A stretch of 64,000 nt of DNA, from NCBI RefSeq assembly GCF_024707525.1, contig NZ_CP062231.1, positions 5,803,501 through 5,867,500 on the forward strand, in the 5' to 3' direction. This DNA comes from Rhizobium sp. TH2 (GTDB lineage: Bacteria; Pseudomonadota; Alphaproteobacteria; Rhizobiales; Rhizobiaceae). The position numbers and the translations under genes are program-made. The notes under the pieces are model-generated. The model was not told where the DNA came from. It was given only the letters and a program-made list of their open reading frames with translations, and searched no databases. Shown piece by piece: positions 5,749 through 14,229 of this stretch. Numbering within the stretch: the stretch's first letter is position 1; the number at the start of each line of letters is the position of its first letter.

Positions 5749-8337
5749 ATGGACTACACATTCAAAATCGAACCTGACGAGCATGGCGGGCGCCAGGAAA
5801 CTGTCACGCTGGCCAAGCAGCCGATTTATCAAAAGCCCTTAAGAGGTAGGAAAAAGCCGCCGGATGTCGACGCATATCTGCTGATTGGCTTTGATACCGA
5901 GTATCAATCGATAGACAGCACCACAGGCAAGATTGCTGAGGGAGCCAAGAACGAGCTGCTTTCTTACCAATTCTACGTTCGGCTCATCCATCGCTCTGAG
6001 GAGCACGGTCATCTCGACGCGGCGGGTATTATTGTTCCAAGCAGCGGCGATCGCTACCCTCAGGATAAATTCCTCGGCATTGCAATCGCTAGCTTTCTGC
6101 AGAGGTATCCCGACGTGGTTCTCCCACGAAAGGTGTACTTGGTTGGACACTTCACTCGCGCTGACCTCCCAGCGTTCGAAGACTTCCTGTCCTTGAGGAC
6201 CGTAATGTCTAATATACGCAATACCTTCATCTCTATCGATCGCTTTAAGGAGCTCACTCTCAGTGATGGCGACGATGTCCATGCCGAACTTGAAGTGATG
6301 ATCCGGGACACAATGCTATTGGCGCCGGGCAGTGCAAGATCGCTTGCGGGTCTTGGCGAGATTGTCGGACTTCCGAAAATTGTGCTGGATGCTGATCCTG
6401 CAAAGGAACTAGACATCAAAGAGAATATGGCACGTTTCCGGAGCGAGAATTGGCTCCGATTCAGAGAATACGCCATTCGTGACGCGCATGTGTGTGTCGA
6501 ATACGCGACAAAGGTAATGCGTCAATATCAGGTTCTGTTCAACGTTTTCAAACTCCCGGCGACGCTTACAAGCTTTGGTACTAAACTCGTAACTGAAGGC
6601 TGGGAAAAAAAGAGGGGTTGGTCGAAGAACAGCGTGCTTGGAAGGGAAACCGTTGAGGTACGGCAGTACAAGCCTAAGCTCGGGTACTTCCTGAACACGC
6701 AGAAAAATCCGTTCATCGAAGACGTCGATGACGAAATGGATTTTGTTTGCAGCACTTATCACGGCGGCAGAAACGAGCAGTTTCTCTTTGGTGTCGCTGA
6801 TGAGGGTGTTTGGCGAGACCACGATCTCAGCTCAGCGTACACGACAGCGATGTCGATAATTGGAATGCCAAAGTGGAACGAAGTCACCAGACTCCAGGAT
6901 TTTGGAGACGTCGAACCTTGGCATCTTAGCTATTTTTCAATGGACTTCGAGTTCGATCCATCCACGCGATTTCCCACGTTGCCGGTGCGGACTGCAAACG
7001 GGATCATCTTTCCGTTACGAGGTCACACCAAGTGCGGCGCACCTGAGTTATTTCTCGCGCAAAAACTCGGGGCCAAATTGCGTTTTCGGAAGGGGCTTCA
7101 TGTCCCTACAGACCCTGAGATGCCGATCTTTCGAGATTTTATCTCGATGTCCATCAACGAGCGAAGCAAACATCAAAAGGGCACCTTCGGAAATCTCTTC
7201 TGGAAGGAAGTCGGAAACAGCACCTATGGAAAGACGGCTCAGGGCCTTCGCGAAAAACGGGTCTATGATCTGCGAAGCGATGAATTGAAGGCAATTCCTG
7301 AGAGCGAGATCACACAGCCGTTCTTTGCGTCATTCATCACGTCATATACCAGGGCGGTACTCGGCGAAATCTTGAACCGTTTTTCCGCCAATACAACTGT
7401 CTTCAGCGTGACCACTGACGGGTTTTTGTCGAACGCCACCGATGCGGAAATTACAAACGCGACCAGTGGGGCATTGTTTCGTTCATTTTCCGGGGCACTT
7501 GCCCAACTAGACACCGACAGGCCTCCGCTTGATGTGAAACATACAATCGCACAGCCTGTGGGATGGCGGACCAGGGGTTCCGCAACCATCAAGCGGTCTA
7601 ATCCGTCCGAAGTGGTTCTGCAAAAGGGCGGAATAAAGGTCAACGCTTTGTTCGATGACCTTCAGGAAAACGACTTCACAGTAAGGCAGTTCCTGAATCG
7701 CACGCCCGATTCCGTCGTAACGTACAAGTCGTCTGTCGGCGTGAAAGACATGATACGCAACGATACAGATTTTGTGTTCAAGACAGTCGAGAAACGTCTG
7801 TCGATGGAGTTCGACTGGAAGCGAAAGCCTGTTAGCCCCCAAGATGTAGAGTTCGAGTACGAAGGCGACATCTTTTCGCACCTAATGTACAAGACTGTTC
7901 CACTGGAGGATGAAGTGGAGTTTCGTGCTTATCGCGAGAGTTGGGAAAAATACACGAAGAAGACCAAGCACAATTTGAAGACGTTGGAGGATTTTGACAA
8001 ATTTCAGCGTGCCATGGAATCAAGGCGGTACTCAAATGAAGAGGTGTCACGATACGCACGCGGGCCATTGCCGAGACTTCGGCAGCAACTGACAATAGCT
8101 TTCAAACACGAGAGGGCAGGCTTCGACGCCATCCGAGCAAAACGAAAAATCAGTCATGGTGATTTTAGGCAAGCATTGGAATCCTCTGGAATACCGTGCT
8201 CCATTTCGGATATCGATAACGCGAAGCGCGCAAAAGAGTTTAAGCCTAGAAACGCCATCCGGAATCCCGAGGTGATTGCGGCATTAGAGATGTTGAAACA
8301 GAACCACTATCCCGAACTCGAAACCGATGAGATATGA
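5749..8337 (+). CDS. family B DNA polymerase, piPolB-like (primer-independent type)
   Basis: An 862-residue replicative polymerase. The exonuclease domain is complete: Exo I DTE at 49-51, Exo II Asp139 in HFTRAD, Exo III YAIRD at 241-245. The linker YHGG is at 337-340. Polymerase motif A is DLSSAY at 359-364, motif B KEVGNSTYG at 486-494, motif C TTDG at 555-558. At 607-610 it has RTRG; in piPolB enzymes of pipolins a KTRG motif replaces the usual KxY, and 862 residues is the length expected of piPolB. I infer self-primed DNA synthesis for replication of the element or damage tolerance. No SD is evident before ATG 5749. Confidence 0.85.
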   Translation: MDYTFKIEPDEHGGRQETVTLAKQPIYQKPLRGRKKPPDVDAYLLIGFDTEYQSIDSTTGKIAEGAKNELLSYQFYVRLIHRSEEHGHLDAAGIIVPSSGDRYPQDKFLGIAIASFLQRYPDVVLPRKVYLVGHFTRADLPAFEDFLSLRTVMSNIRNTFISIDRFKELTLSDGDDVHAELEVMIRDTMLLAPGSARSLAGLGEIVGLPKIVLDADPAKELDIKENMARFRSENWLRFREYAIRDAHVCVEYATKVMRQYQVLFNVFKLPATLTSFGTKLVTEGWEKKRGWSKNSVLGRETVEVRQYKPKLGYFLNTQKNPFIEDVDDEMDFVCSTYHGGRNEQFLFGVADEGVWRDHDLSSAYTTAMSIIGMPKWNEVTRLQDFGDVEPWHLSYFSMDFEFDPSTRFPTLPVRTANGIIFPLRGHTKCGAPELFLAQKLGAKLRFRKGLHVPTDPEMPIFRDFISMSINERSKHQKGTFGNLFWKEVGNSTYGKTAQGLREKRVYDLRSDELKAIPESEITQPFFASFITSYTRAVLGEILNRFSANTTVFSVTTDGFLSNATDAEITNATSGALFRSFSGALAQLDTDRPPLDVKHTIAQPVGWRTRGSATIKRSNPSEVVLQKGGIKVNALFDDLQENDFTVRQFLNRTPDSVVTYKSSVGVKDMIRNDTDFVFKTVEKRLSMEFDWKRKPVSPQDVEFEYEGDIFSHLMYKTVPLEDEVEFRAYRESWEKYTKKTKHNLKTLEDFDKFQRAMESRRYSNEEVSRYARGPLPRLRQQLTIAFKHERAGFDAIRAKRKISHGDFRQALESSGIPCSISDIDNAKRAKEFKPRNAIRNPEVIAALEMLKQNHYPELETDEI

Positions 8338-8395
8338 CTAGTGCAAACTACGCCCAGTTGGTGTCGTTAATTGATAAACATTTGAGGGCTTAAGA

Positions 8396-8896
8396 TTGAG
8401 CAAACGGGCAGGATCCCATATTTCGGGTACCAATTTTGTATATCTTGCTGAGGGGGCATATGGATCGGTCTTTGTGGACCGTACAACCAAGCGCATCAGG
8501 AAACTCTATCGCCACGAAGGCAGGGCTGAACAACATTGCCGTGATGTCTTTGACTCCGAATGGCAGGCTCTGACGATCGCAAGCTGCACCGAAACCCTTG
8601 GCAAATTCGTAATAGCACCGATATTTCGCGTAGGTGAATATGAGGTGATTGACGTTAGCGGCCAGAATATCACTGGAGACTTTCTTGAAAAGGCGGGATT
8701 CGAAGGCGCGTTCATAGACGGGACCTTCGAAAAGATTGCAATGGTAGATGCTCCAAACAAAGGCACCTTAACCGCAGCCCTTCTTGCGTCCGGCATCTCC
8801 CATTTTATCGACGCCTCTGTGACGTTGGATGGCAACGGGAACATCGAAAAAATCATCGACATTGGGATGCGTGACATAGTACTGGAGTGGGAGTAG
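8396..8896 (+). CDS. minimal protein-kinase-like protein
   Basis: A 166-residue product with a TTG start 58 bp after the polymerase stop, probably co-transcribed. It reads like a shrunken kinase fold: glycine loop GAYGSV at 20-25, Lys36 in RIRKLY, Glu55 in FDSEWQAL, then a reduced C-lobe with HFIDASV near 136-142 (catalytic-loop position) and IIDIG at 153-157 (DFG position). The usual HRD/N arrangement is degenerate, so it may be a pseudokinase or small-molecule kinase relative. Its tight position behind the polymerase suggests a linked role. Confidence 0.5.
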   Translation: MSKRAGSHISGTNFVYLAEGAYGSVFVDRTTKRIRKLYRHEGRAEQHCRDVFDSEWQALTIASCTETLGKFVIAPIFRVGEYEVIDVSGQNITGDFLEKAGFEGAFIDGTFEKIAMVDAPNKGTLTAALLASGISHFIDASVTLDGNGNIEKIIDIGMRDIVLEWE

Positions 8897-8897
8897 C

Positions 8898-9107
8898 TCA
8901 GCTAAAGACAGTCTCACAGACTATCAGTCCGCGGCCAAAAGCAAACGTGGCGGGGCCGTATTCATCGTTCAGCCCATTCTCAGTCAACGATCGTCCAACG
9001 TAATCCAAGGTATATGTTTGAAGGACGGCTTCGTTGGTCGCCTCTCCTATGGGCTCTAAAAACTTGGGATCTGCGGTCTCCATTTGTTCAAGCTGCTTCG
9101 CAAACAC
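8898..9107 (-). pseudogene. 3' fragment of an unidentified gene
   Basis: A frame ending at 8898 reads QLEQMETADPKFLEPIGEA and on to FGRGLIVCETVFS with protein-like composition. It is open upstream to a stop near 9163, but the extra residues (PGAPWFSIAKFSRPTVF) have no start codon except GTG at 9107. I infer a gene that lost its 5' end. It converges on the kinase-like gene with one base between stops. A genuine 69-residue gene starting at GTG cannot be excluded. Confidence 0.35.
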
Positions 9108-9163
9108 AGTCGGACGGCTGAATTTCGCGATGCTGAACCATGGTGCACCCGGGCGATCCTAGC

Positions 9164-9375
9164 AATAGCGTTGAGCTATGCTCCCGCACGTGTTGCCACG
9201 TCGCGCTGGTAGAGGAAGTGCTGGATCTCGCCAAGCAGCTCATTGCGGTGTCGGGACTTGTCGTTGAGTACGCGGCAAACTTCGTCGTCAGTCGAGCCTA
9301 GTCACCCCTGTGCATGAGGGCCTCACGGGCCTTTTTCTATCATTCCGAGCATAAGAATCTGTTACACAGCGGAAT
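9164..9375. other. gene-poor gap with possible remnant and weak terminator
   Basis: The minus strand holds a 40-codon open stretch ending near 9177 without a start codon (CRVLNDKSRHRNELL), possibly another gene remnant. At 9325-9339 an imperfect stem (AGGGCC-TCAC-GGGCCT) followed by five Ts resembles a weak terminator. The nuclease gene starts immediately after the gap. Confidence 0.25.
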
Positions 9376-11124
9376 ATGACCTATCTTCTACAGGAAATCC
9401 GGAACATCTACATGCGAAGCCCATCCTATTACGGGTTCTTCAGCCAGGATTGGGTGCCAAGCGTCCGGGGCTGGGCTTCTCGTCTTCGCTTCGAGCCTAT
9501 TCGGAAACCCGCCGCCACAGCGCCATCTCAACAGGAGCCCGTAAAGAACCCTTTCCCCATTCTCTTACGACGTCTGGCGGATACGGACGACGGGCCAATC
9601 CTCTCGATGGTGTGGGCCGTGCATGCCTTGCAAAGTGGGAGAGCCGAGCATGCCCAACATATGATGCTGCATACTCCTGTGGTGGTGACCAATGACCCAA
9701 CGTCGGAATACATGGTTCACAAGTGGGAACTGGAAACCCTGTTGACGGTGACCTTGAACATGCAGAAGGACATTGTGCCGGTGTTCTTGAAGATGCCCAT
9801 CAACACTTCGGATTTCGATTCGTTCGCAGGAGTGCTCAACCTCCTCAAAGACAGCGAGGACGCGCAGAGCACACGCCTCACCCCCGAAAACGTCATGAGC
9901 GAGTTCCACCGAATCTCGCATCGGCAGTTTCCGTGGCAGATCGGCTGGCACAACGTTGCCAACCTTTACCGTCATGCCTTCGTCTATGGCCAGGGGCTCT
10001 GCGATGAGTATTTCAAGAAGACCTATGGGCTTTCCATCAGCGATTTCATGGCCTGCTGCTTCGTTCTCTGGGTTCAGACGCAACTGGCCCCGTGGTGCGC
10101 GCCCCTCACCAAGTTCCCCGTTGATGTGCCTGAAGACGCCATGGAAAAGACGATGGCGATGGTATCCGGCGAGCTTTGGACGACCCGCCGCAAGTCGTTT
10201 GAACTGTTTCAAACTCTTGCTGCTGGGAAGGATATGCCTGTGGCCTATCACCCCAGCTATCTTCGGCTGAAGCCCATCATCCGCGCAGCGCCACGAAACC
10301 ACTACATCGCTCCATTGCCAGAGCTGATCTTGTTCAGAGCCACGGTAGGGCTTTACTACGACCTTTTCGCCGCCGGAACCACCGTCATGAACGACGCCCG
10401 CGCCCGGTTTGAAGAATATGCCCGTCAACTCATCAAGGCCTATATTCCCGGGTTCGACCCCTGCCCGGCCGAGGAATACAAATATAAGAATTCCGAGGCA
10501 GAAACACCCGACATACTGCTGAAGCGAGACGGGAAGATTGTCGCAGTGTTTGAGTGCAAGGCCACCAAGCTTTCATTCCAGGCGCAATATGCCGACGATC
10601 CGGCGTCCGAGGCGAAAAATCAGTACGACCAGATTGCCAATGCGGTTTTCCAGCTATGGCGTTTCTTCTCCCACGTGCGGCGTGGCATCATCAAACAGGA
10701 CTTAGCCGACGAGGTTGCCGCTGTGGTGTTGACGATGGAACCATGGACGCAAACCTCTTCCGAACTGCGAGCTACGATGGTTGCGGAGGCTGAAAAACTG
10801 GCAGCAACCAAAGAACCGGAAATGACCGCCGAGGATAAGCGCGTCCCGCTGTTCGTCTCGATTTCCGAAATGGAACACATGCTAGCGCACTCGACCGAGG
10901 AGGATGTCCAAGAGACATTTCGCGCCGGGGCACATGATGCCAAGTACCGGGGTTGGAGCGTTCGCGAAATCCGACGGAATGCAGTGAAAGAAGTACGCCC
11001 GAGCCAAAAGTATCCGTTCGAGCCAGGCGACCTGCTGCCCTGGTGGAAGGAGACTGAAGAGCGTGGGCTTGCAAAGCGCGCAGCCGAAGTAGCCGCTCAG
11101 GCCGCCAGCGAACTATCAACATGA
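9376..11124 (+). CDS. PD-(D/E)XK nuclease-domain protein, candidate defence gene
   Basis: A 582-residue soluble protein. Around residues 376-400 a nuclease core is visible: TPD with Asp379, beta strands, then FECKA with Glu393 and Lys395, the PD...ExK signature. The first 360 residues are helical with many aromatic residues and no recognised motif; the last 150 are charged and helical. The next gene, a membrane coiled-coil protein, starts inside its stop codon (ATGA), so both are co-translated. A large helical protein with a C-terminal nuclease in an island suggests anti-phage or anti-plasmid defence; this is inference. Confidence 0.55.
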   Translation: MTYLLQEIRNIYMRSPSYYGFFSQDWVPSVRGWASRLRFEPIRKPAATAPSQQEPVKNPFPILLRRLADTDDGPILSMVWAVHALQSGRAEHAQHMMLHTPVVVTNDPTSEYMVHKWELETLLTVTLNMQKDIVPVFLKMPINTSDFDSFAGVLNLLKDSEDAQSTRLTPENVMSEFHRISHRQFPWQIGWHNVANLYRHAFVYGQGLCDEYFKKTYGLSISDFMACCFVLWVQTQLAPWCAPLTKFPVDVPEDAMEKTMAMVSGELWTTRRKSFELFQTLAAGKDMPVAYHPSYLRLKPIIRAAPRNHYIAPLPELILFRATVGLYYDLFAAGTTVMNDARARFEEYARQLIKAYIPGFDPCPAEEYKYKNSEAETPDILLKRDGKIVAVFECKATKLSFQAQYADDPASEAKNQYDQIANAVFQLWRFFSHVRRGIIKQDLADEVAAVVLTMEPWTQTSSELRATMVAEAEKLAATKEPEMTAEDKRVPLFVSISEMEHMLAHSTEEDVQETFRAGAHDAKYRGWSVREIRRNAVKEVRPSQKYPFEPGDLLPWWKETEERGLAKRAAEVAAQAASELST

Positions 11125-11873
11125 AGCACTTATTCACTCCTAACCGCTTTGCTGTCGTCATTACCGCCGTCTGGGTCATAGGAGCCGGCATTGCTCTCTC
11201 CCGCGTTACCCCCGATGAAATGCCAACAAAGCTTAACGAGTGGGGAGATTTCATGGCTGGGGTGTTTGCCCCAATTGCCTTCGTCTGGCTGGTGACCGCA
11301 GTCTGGATACAGTCCGCCGAACTAAGAGAGCAGCGTACTGAGTTGCAGCTAACCCGGGAGGAATTTGTCCATCAGCGTGAGGTCATGAAGGCCCAGGCGG
11401 ACGAAGCGCGAAAACAGGCTGAATACATCGGAACGCAAACCCGCATCTTAGAAGACGAGGAAAAGCGCCGAAAGTGGGCGGACCTTGACGACCTATTCCG
11501 AGCCGAGGTCAATAAGCTTGTAGGCCTCATATGGCTCCACGAAAGTCCGTTCAACTTCACGCATGAGGGGGCGCACGTGATCAATGTCAGTGCCCCTGAC
11601 TCCGTCGAAGACTTCGAGTTCGTTGCTCGGATCGCTGCTCAACTGACGAGTCAGTATGCTGGAAACGGGGTTGCGAAGATCAACACGCCCATAACCATGA
11701 ACAATCCTGATCGCTTCGATATTGTCGTTGCGGCAGTAAAGTCGTGTCAGGCGAAGGAAAGGCAGGCCTCACCGGTCATGCAAGTCCGAGCTGCTGCGTT
11801 GCGCCTCGCGGAAATCGTCGAGTATGCTGAGTTGTTGAAGGCGCGCGCGTCCCAGCGAAAACCGGACGACTAG
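11121..11873 (+). CDS. membrane-anchored coiled-coil protein
   Basis: A 250-residue product whose ATG overlaps the nuclease stop by four bases. Two membrane segments (about 10-28 and 42-63, the latter GVFAPIAFVWLVTAVWI) precede a long coiled coil (ELREQRTELQLTREEF to about residue 120) and a helical cytoplasmic domain. The segment LNEWGDFMAGVFAPIAFVWL is typical of a recurring family of two-helix plus coiled-coil membrane proteins found near defence or island genes. Probably the membrane partner or sensor of the nuclease. Confidence 0.6.
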   Translation: MKHLFTPNRFAVVITAVWVIGAGIALSRVTPDEMPTKLNEWGDFMAGVFAPIAFVWLVTAVWIQSAELREQRTELQLTREEFVHQREVMKAQADEARKQAEYIGTQTRILEDEEKRRKWADLDDLFRAEVNKLVGLIWLHESPFNFTHEGAHVINVSAPDSVEDFEFVARIAAQLTSQYAGNGVAKINTPITMNNPDRFDIVVAAVKSCQAKERQASPVMQVRAAALRLAEIVEYAELLKARASQRKPDD

Positions 11874-11876
11874 CTG

Positions 11877-12071
11877 TTACCACAGGCCCATCGCCATGCC
11901 GCCGACATAACCACCCGCAGCCAGCAAAAAGGATACGAGCATCGCGCCGTGCAAATCCCATAGGACGATGACAGGTTGTCCGACCAGAGCATTCATGCCC
12001 ACACTTTTTTTCGCGAACACCCATCCCAGGGCGGCGACCATCGCGACGTGAGTGGATATTGAGGATTTCAT
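11877..12071 (-). CDS. small putative membrane protein
   Basis: A 64-residue product that is hydrophobic over most of its length: a first segment (VAMVAALGWVFA) and a second (AMLVSFLLAAGGYVGGMAMGLW). It converges on the coiled-coil gene with three bases between stops and is divergent from the following secreted-protein gene. No family is recognised. Length and hydrophobic composition could arise by chance, so support is modest. Confidence 0.35.
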   Translation of the reverse strand: MKSSISTHVAMVAALGWVFAKKSVGMNALVGQPVIVLWDLHGAMLVSFLLAAGGYVGGMAMGLW

Positions 12072-12124
12072 TGACGCCAGTATACCGGGTTACGTAGGTT
12101 CCGGCACGGGACGTTGGGGGAGTC

Positions 12125-12673
12125 ATGAACATCAAGCCGGTCTACGCTGCTACCATCGTCGCAGTTCTATCCACAGCGTCGGTCTCCGCTCAGGAAGCGG
12201 ATAAGCTGAAATCGGATATCGTCCCAATGATGCTCGCCTACACCCATGCTTGCCCTTCCGAGGCGTGGATGGACAAGATGGTCGGTGAAGTCGTCGCCAT
12301 CGTCGCCACTCAGGACGATATCGTGCCTGAAGAAGTGCGCCGTAGGGGCGACATAACTGCTAAAGGCTACGCTGACGCGTTGACAGAGGAGCAGAAAAAA
12401 ACCTTCTGTGAAAAAGCACGCCCCGCGCTCATGGCAATCTATGATGAGTCCCGGCCAAAGCCATCATTTGCTCAGAAAATTCTTGGCACTAAGACCAATC
12501 AGTTCATTGACGCGGCAGTAGTGGGCGCCGCAGGGGCCGTCATTGGGGTTTTGGCTGGGTTCATTATTGGCCGCGTCTCCTCTATGAAGCCTCTCCGCAA
12601 GCCGTTGTGGATTCCGGGGTGGATACTGGCCTTCCTTATCCTACGAATGGTACTGTTAAGAACTTTGGCTTAG
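12125..12673 (+). CDS. exported protein with C-terminal membrane anchors
   Basis: A 182-residue product. Residues 1-22 are a signal peptide (VYAATIVAVLSTASVSA then QEA). The mature domain has two cysteines (HACPSEAW and TFCEKAR) likely disulfide-bonded in the periplasm. Two hydrophobic segments follow (AAVVGAAGAVIGVLAGFIIG near 136-155 and WIPGWILAFLILRMVLL near 162-178). No family is recognised. Its 3' end overlaps the convergent next gene by 38 bp. Confidence 0.6.
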   Translation: MNIKPVYAATIVAVLSTASVSAQEADKLKSDIVPMMLAYTHACPSEAWMDKMVGEVVAIVATQDDIVPEEVRRRGDITAKGYADALTEEQKKTFCEKARPALMAIYDESRPKPSFAQKILGTKTNQFIDAAVVGAAGAVIGVLAGFIIGRVSSMKPLRKPLWIPGWILAFLILRMVLLRTLA

Positions 12674-12986
12674 CTTTGCCGATTAACTCCCCTTTATGCC
12701 ATTTCATCCATTTCGCGCCCTTGCCCCGCTCCCGTGGGTCGAACCATTCCCCGCCAAAGCGGGCCATGAAGGCCTCAGCGTCTTCCTTGAGCGAGTAGCA
12801 GAACACGTTGTACCAGGCGTCCTCAAACACCACGGAATGCCCGCGTGAGCAGAGAGACAGGCATTTGTTGAATTCTGCGTGGATGTCGTAGTTCGTGGAG
12901 CCACATTTCTCCTGCGGCAGTGCCACTTGATACGGCCAGCCGCGGTCGATACCCGCCGCGCTCAACTCGCCTTTTCGATAGACCAT
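12636..12986 (-). CDS. conserved hypothetical protein of rhizobial islands
   Basis: A 116-residue product starting at ATG 12986 with GGAG nine bases upstream. The segments SRGHSVVFEDAWYNVFCYSLKED and FGGEWFDPRERGKGAKW are a pattern I associate with short proteins in Hyphomicrobiales genomes, often near phage genes; function is unknown. Its ribosome binding site lies in one arm of a perfect 17-bp hairpin, so translation may be controlled by structure. Confidence 0.6.
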   Translation of the reverse strand: MVYRKGELSAAGIDRGWPYQVALPQEKCGSTNYDIHAEFNKCLSLCSRGHSVVFEDAWYNVFCYSLKEDAEAFMARFGGEWFDPRERGKGAKWMKWHKGELIGKAKPKFLTVPFVG

Positions 12987-12995
12987 AGGAATTTT

Positions 12996-13035
12996 CTCCG
13001 CTGCAAATGGGAGTTTGTTCCCATTTGCAGCGGAG
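12996..13035. promoter_or_regulatory. perfect 17-bp inverted repeat holding a ribosome binding site
   Basis: Arms 12996-13012 and 13019-13035 are exact reverse complements with a 6-base loop. On the minus strand the last four bases of the second arm are GGAG, nine bases before ATG 12986, so the folded mRNA would hide the Shine-Dalgarno sequence. It also lies three bases after the stop of the DUF4145 gene. No T-run follows, so a simple terminator is unlikely; an operator for a dimeric repressor is the main alternative. Confidence 0.65.
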
Positions 13036-13037
13036 AG

Positions 13038-13802
13038 TCAAGCCTTTGGTTTGCCCTTCGACACGACCAAATTGTCGATGATGGCGCGCAGCTTCTCACT
13101 CTTGCGGTTGATTAGTTCTTCCAGCGCGTTTTCGAGAATTTGGAAACACTGGAGGACCGTCTTGAATTCGACCTTCCCTTCATGGCTTCCGACGTTTCCA
13201 ACAAACCGTAGGGCGTCAAGGCTGTCTTTGTGACCGGGGTCAATCGCATCGAGCGCTTTGATGCGGTCCGACAGGTCCCAGGTGGCATTCTTGCGATTTC
13301 CCTTTGGACCGGTGGTGGGCACTTTCAGTTGGTCGAGTAGCGCTTCCACAAAGATGCGGAGGCGATTAGCACACGACCCGCCGTCTACCCATATGAGACT
13401 GTAAGCGACTTGGAGGTGCTCCTTGCAAGGCTTCCCAAGGCCCTCAGGGACTTTAATAACGGGCGGCGCTGGATACATGCTTTTCGGCCAGAAAAGCAGG
13501 TCTTCGCTTTCGTCCATGTTGTCAGTTTCAGGATTATGCTCGTAGTGCGTACGCTTTTCATACCGCCCGGTGACAGTGACTATTTCTCCACAAAATGGGT
13601 TGTCACAGGTGAAAACCGCCGTGAACTGGCCAGTTTCCATCTCATGTGAAAGCTCATTGTTCTTCCAGTGACGCTCAGCATGAAGCGGCGGTATCATCTG
13701 TCGCTGCTTTTGGTTCTGCTTGAGCTTGCCGGTCGGACAGCGTGGGCACGGCAAAGGCCGAAAATAACTCCCGTACCACTCCCTCCATATTTTTGTATCC
13801 AT
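13038..13802 (-). CDS. DUF4145 protein with N-terminal zinc ribbon
   Basis: A 254-residue product from ATG 13802; upstream frame extension is low-complexity and rejected. The N-terminal part has CPRC and, after about 50 residues, CDNPFC, a four-cysteine zinc ribbon. The C-terminal part (CANRLRIFVEALLDQL, DRIKALDAI, DALRFVGNVGSHEG) is a clear DUF4145 helical domain. DUF4145 occurs alone or fused to restriction and other defence nucleases and is close to HEPN-type folds. The exact role is unknown. Confidence 0.7.
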   Translation of the reverse strand: MDTKIWREWYGSYFRPLPCPRCPTGKLKQNQKQRQMIPPLHAERHWKNNELSHEMETGQFTAVFTCDNPFCGEIVTVTGRYEKRTHYEHNPETDNMDESEDLLFWPKSMYPAPPVIKVPEGLGKPCKEHLQVAYSLIWVDGGSCANRLRIFVEALLDQLKVPTTGPKGNRKNATWDLSDRIKALDAIDPGHKDSLDALRFVGNVGSHEGKVEFKTVLQCFQILENALEELINRKSEKLRAIIDNLVVSKGKPKA

Positions 13803-13852
13803 TCCCGCCCCTCGCCCTTTTCGACTTTCATAGCCGAATCTAGCTGGAGTCG

Positions 13853-13990
13853 CTACGATGCCAGCAGCCTGTCGCGCCGAACCAGCACATTGCTGCCAAC
13901 GGCCAGCCGCACATCCGTTAGGAAGTTGCCAAGTTGGTCGCCGTCCCGCGCCCCGCTTGCCCACCAGTCAGCCTCTTCTTGACAGCCCAC
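13853..13990 (-). pseudogene. short gene remnant
   Basis: About 45 codons with protein-like sequence (QEEADWWASGARDGDQLG then LTDVRLAVGSNVLVRRD) end at a TAG at 13853-13855. Only GTG 13990 could start it, and an in-frame TGA lies a few codons upstream. It looks like the C-terminal tail of a lost gene. I cannot name the family. The rest of the 13803-14229 gap shows nothing else convincing. Confidence 0.3.
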
Positions 13991-14229
13991 AGCGGGAAAT
14001 CCTCACACTGGACCACAGCCTAATTGTGAGCGCCCAATCATTCCTGAGACGACTACGAGCGATAAGGGACTTCCGCCAATGCTATCCGGCTCGCTGCCAC
14101 CAGCTCCACCGGCTAGGCTTTACATATCGGCGTCCAATCAACTTCTACTAGTGCCGCAGTAGCATGGTTATGGGCTGAGGATTGACTCTTATACAGAACG
14201 CTGGCGGAATATCGTTAGGGGGATTTTCA

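Noticed and set aside
11776..12135. A 119-codon minus-strand frame
   Set aside because: Shadow of the coiled-coil gene and the small membrane gene, rich in Arg and Thr without a domain.
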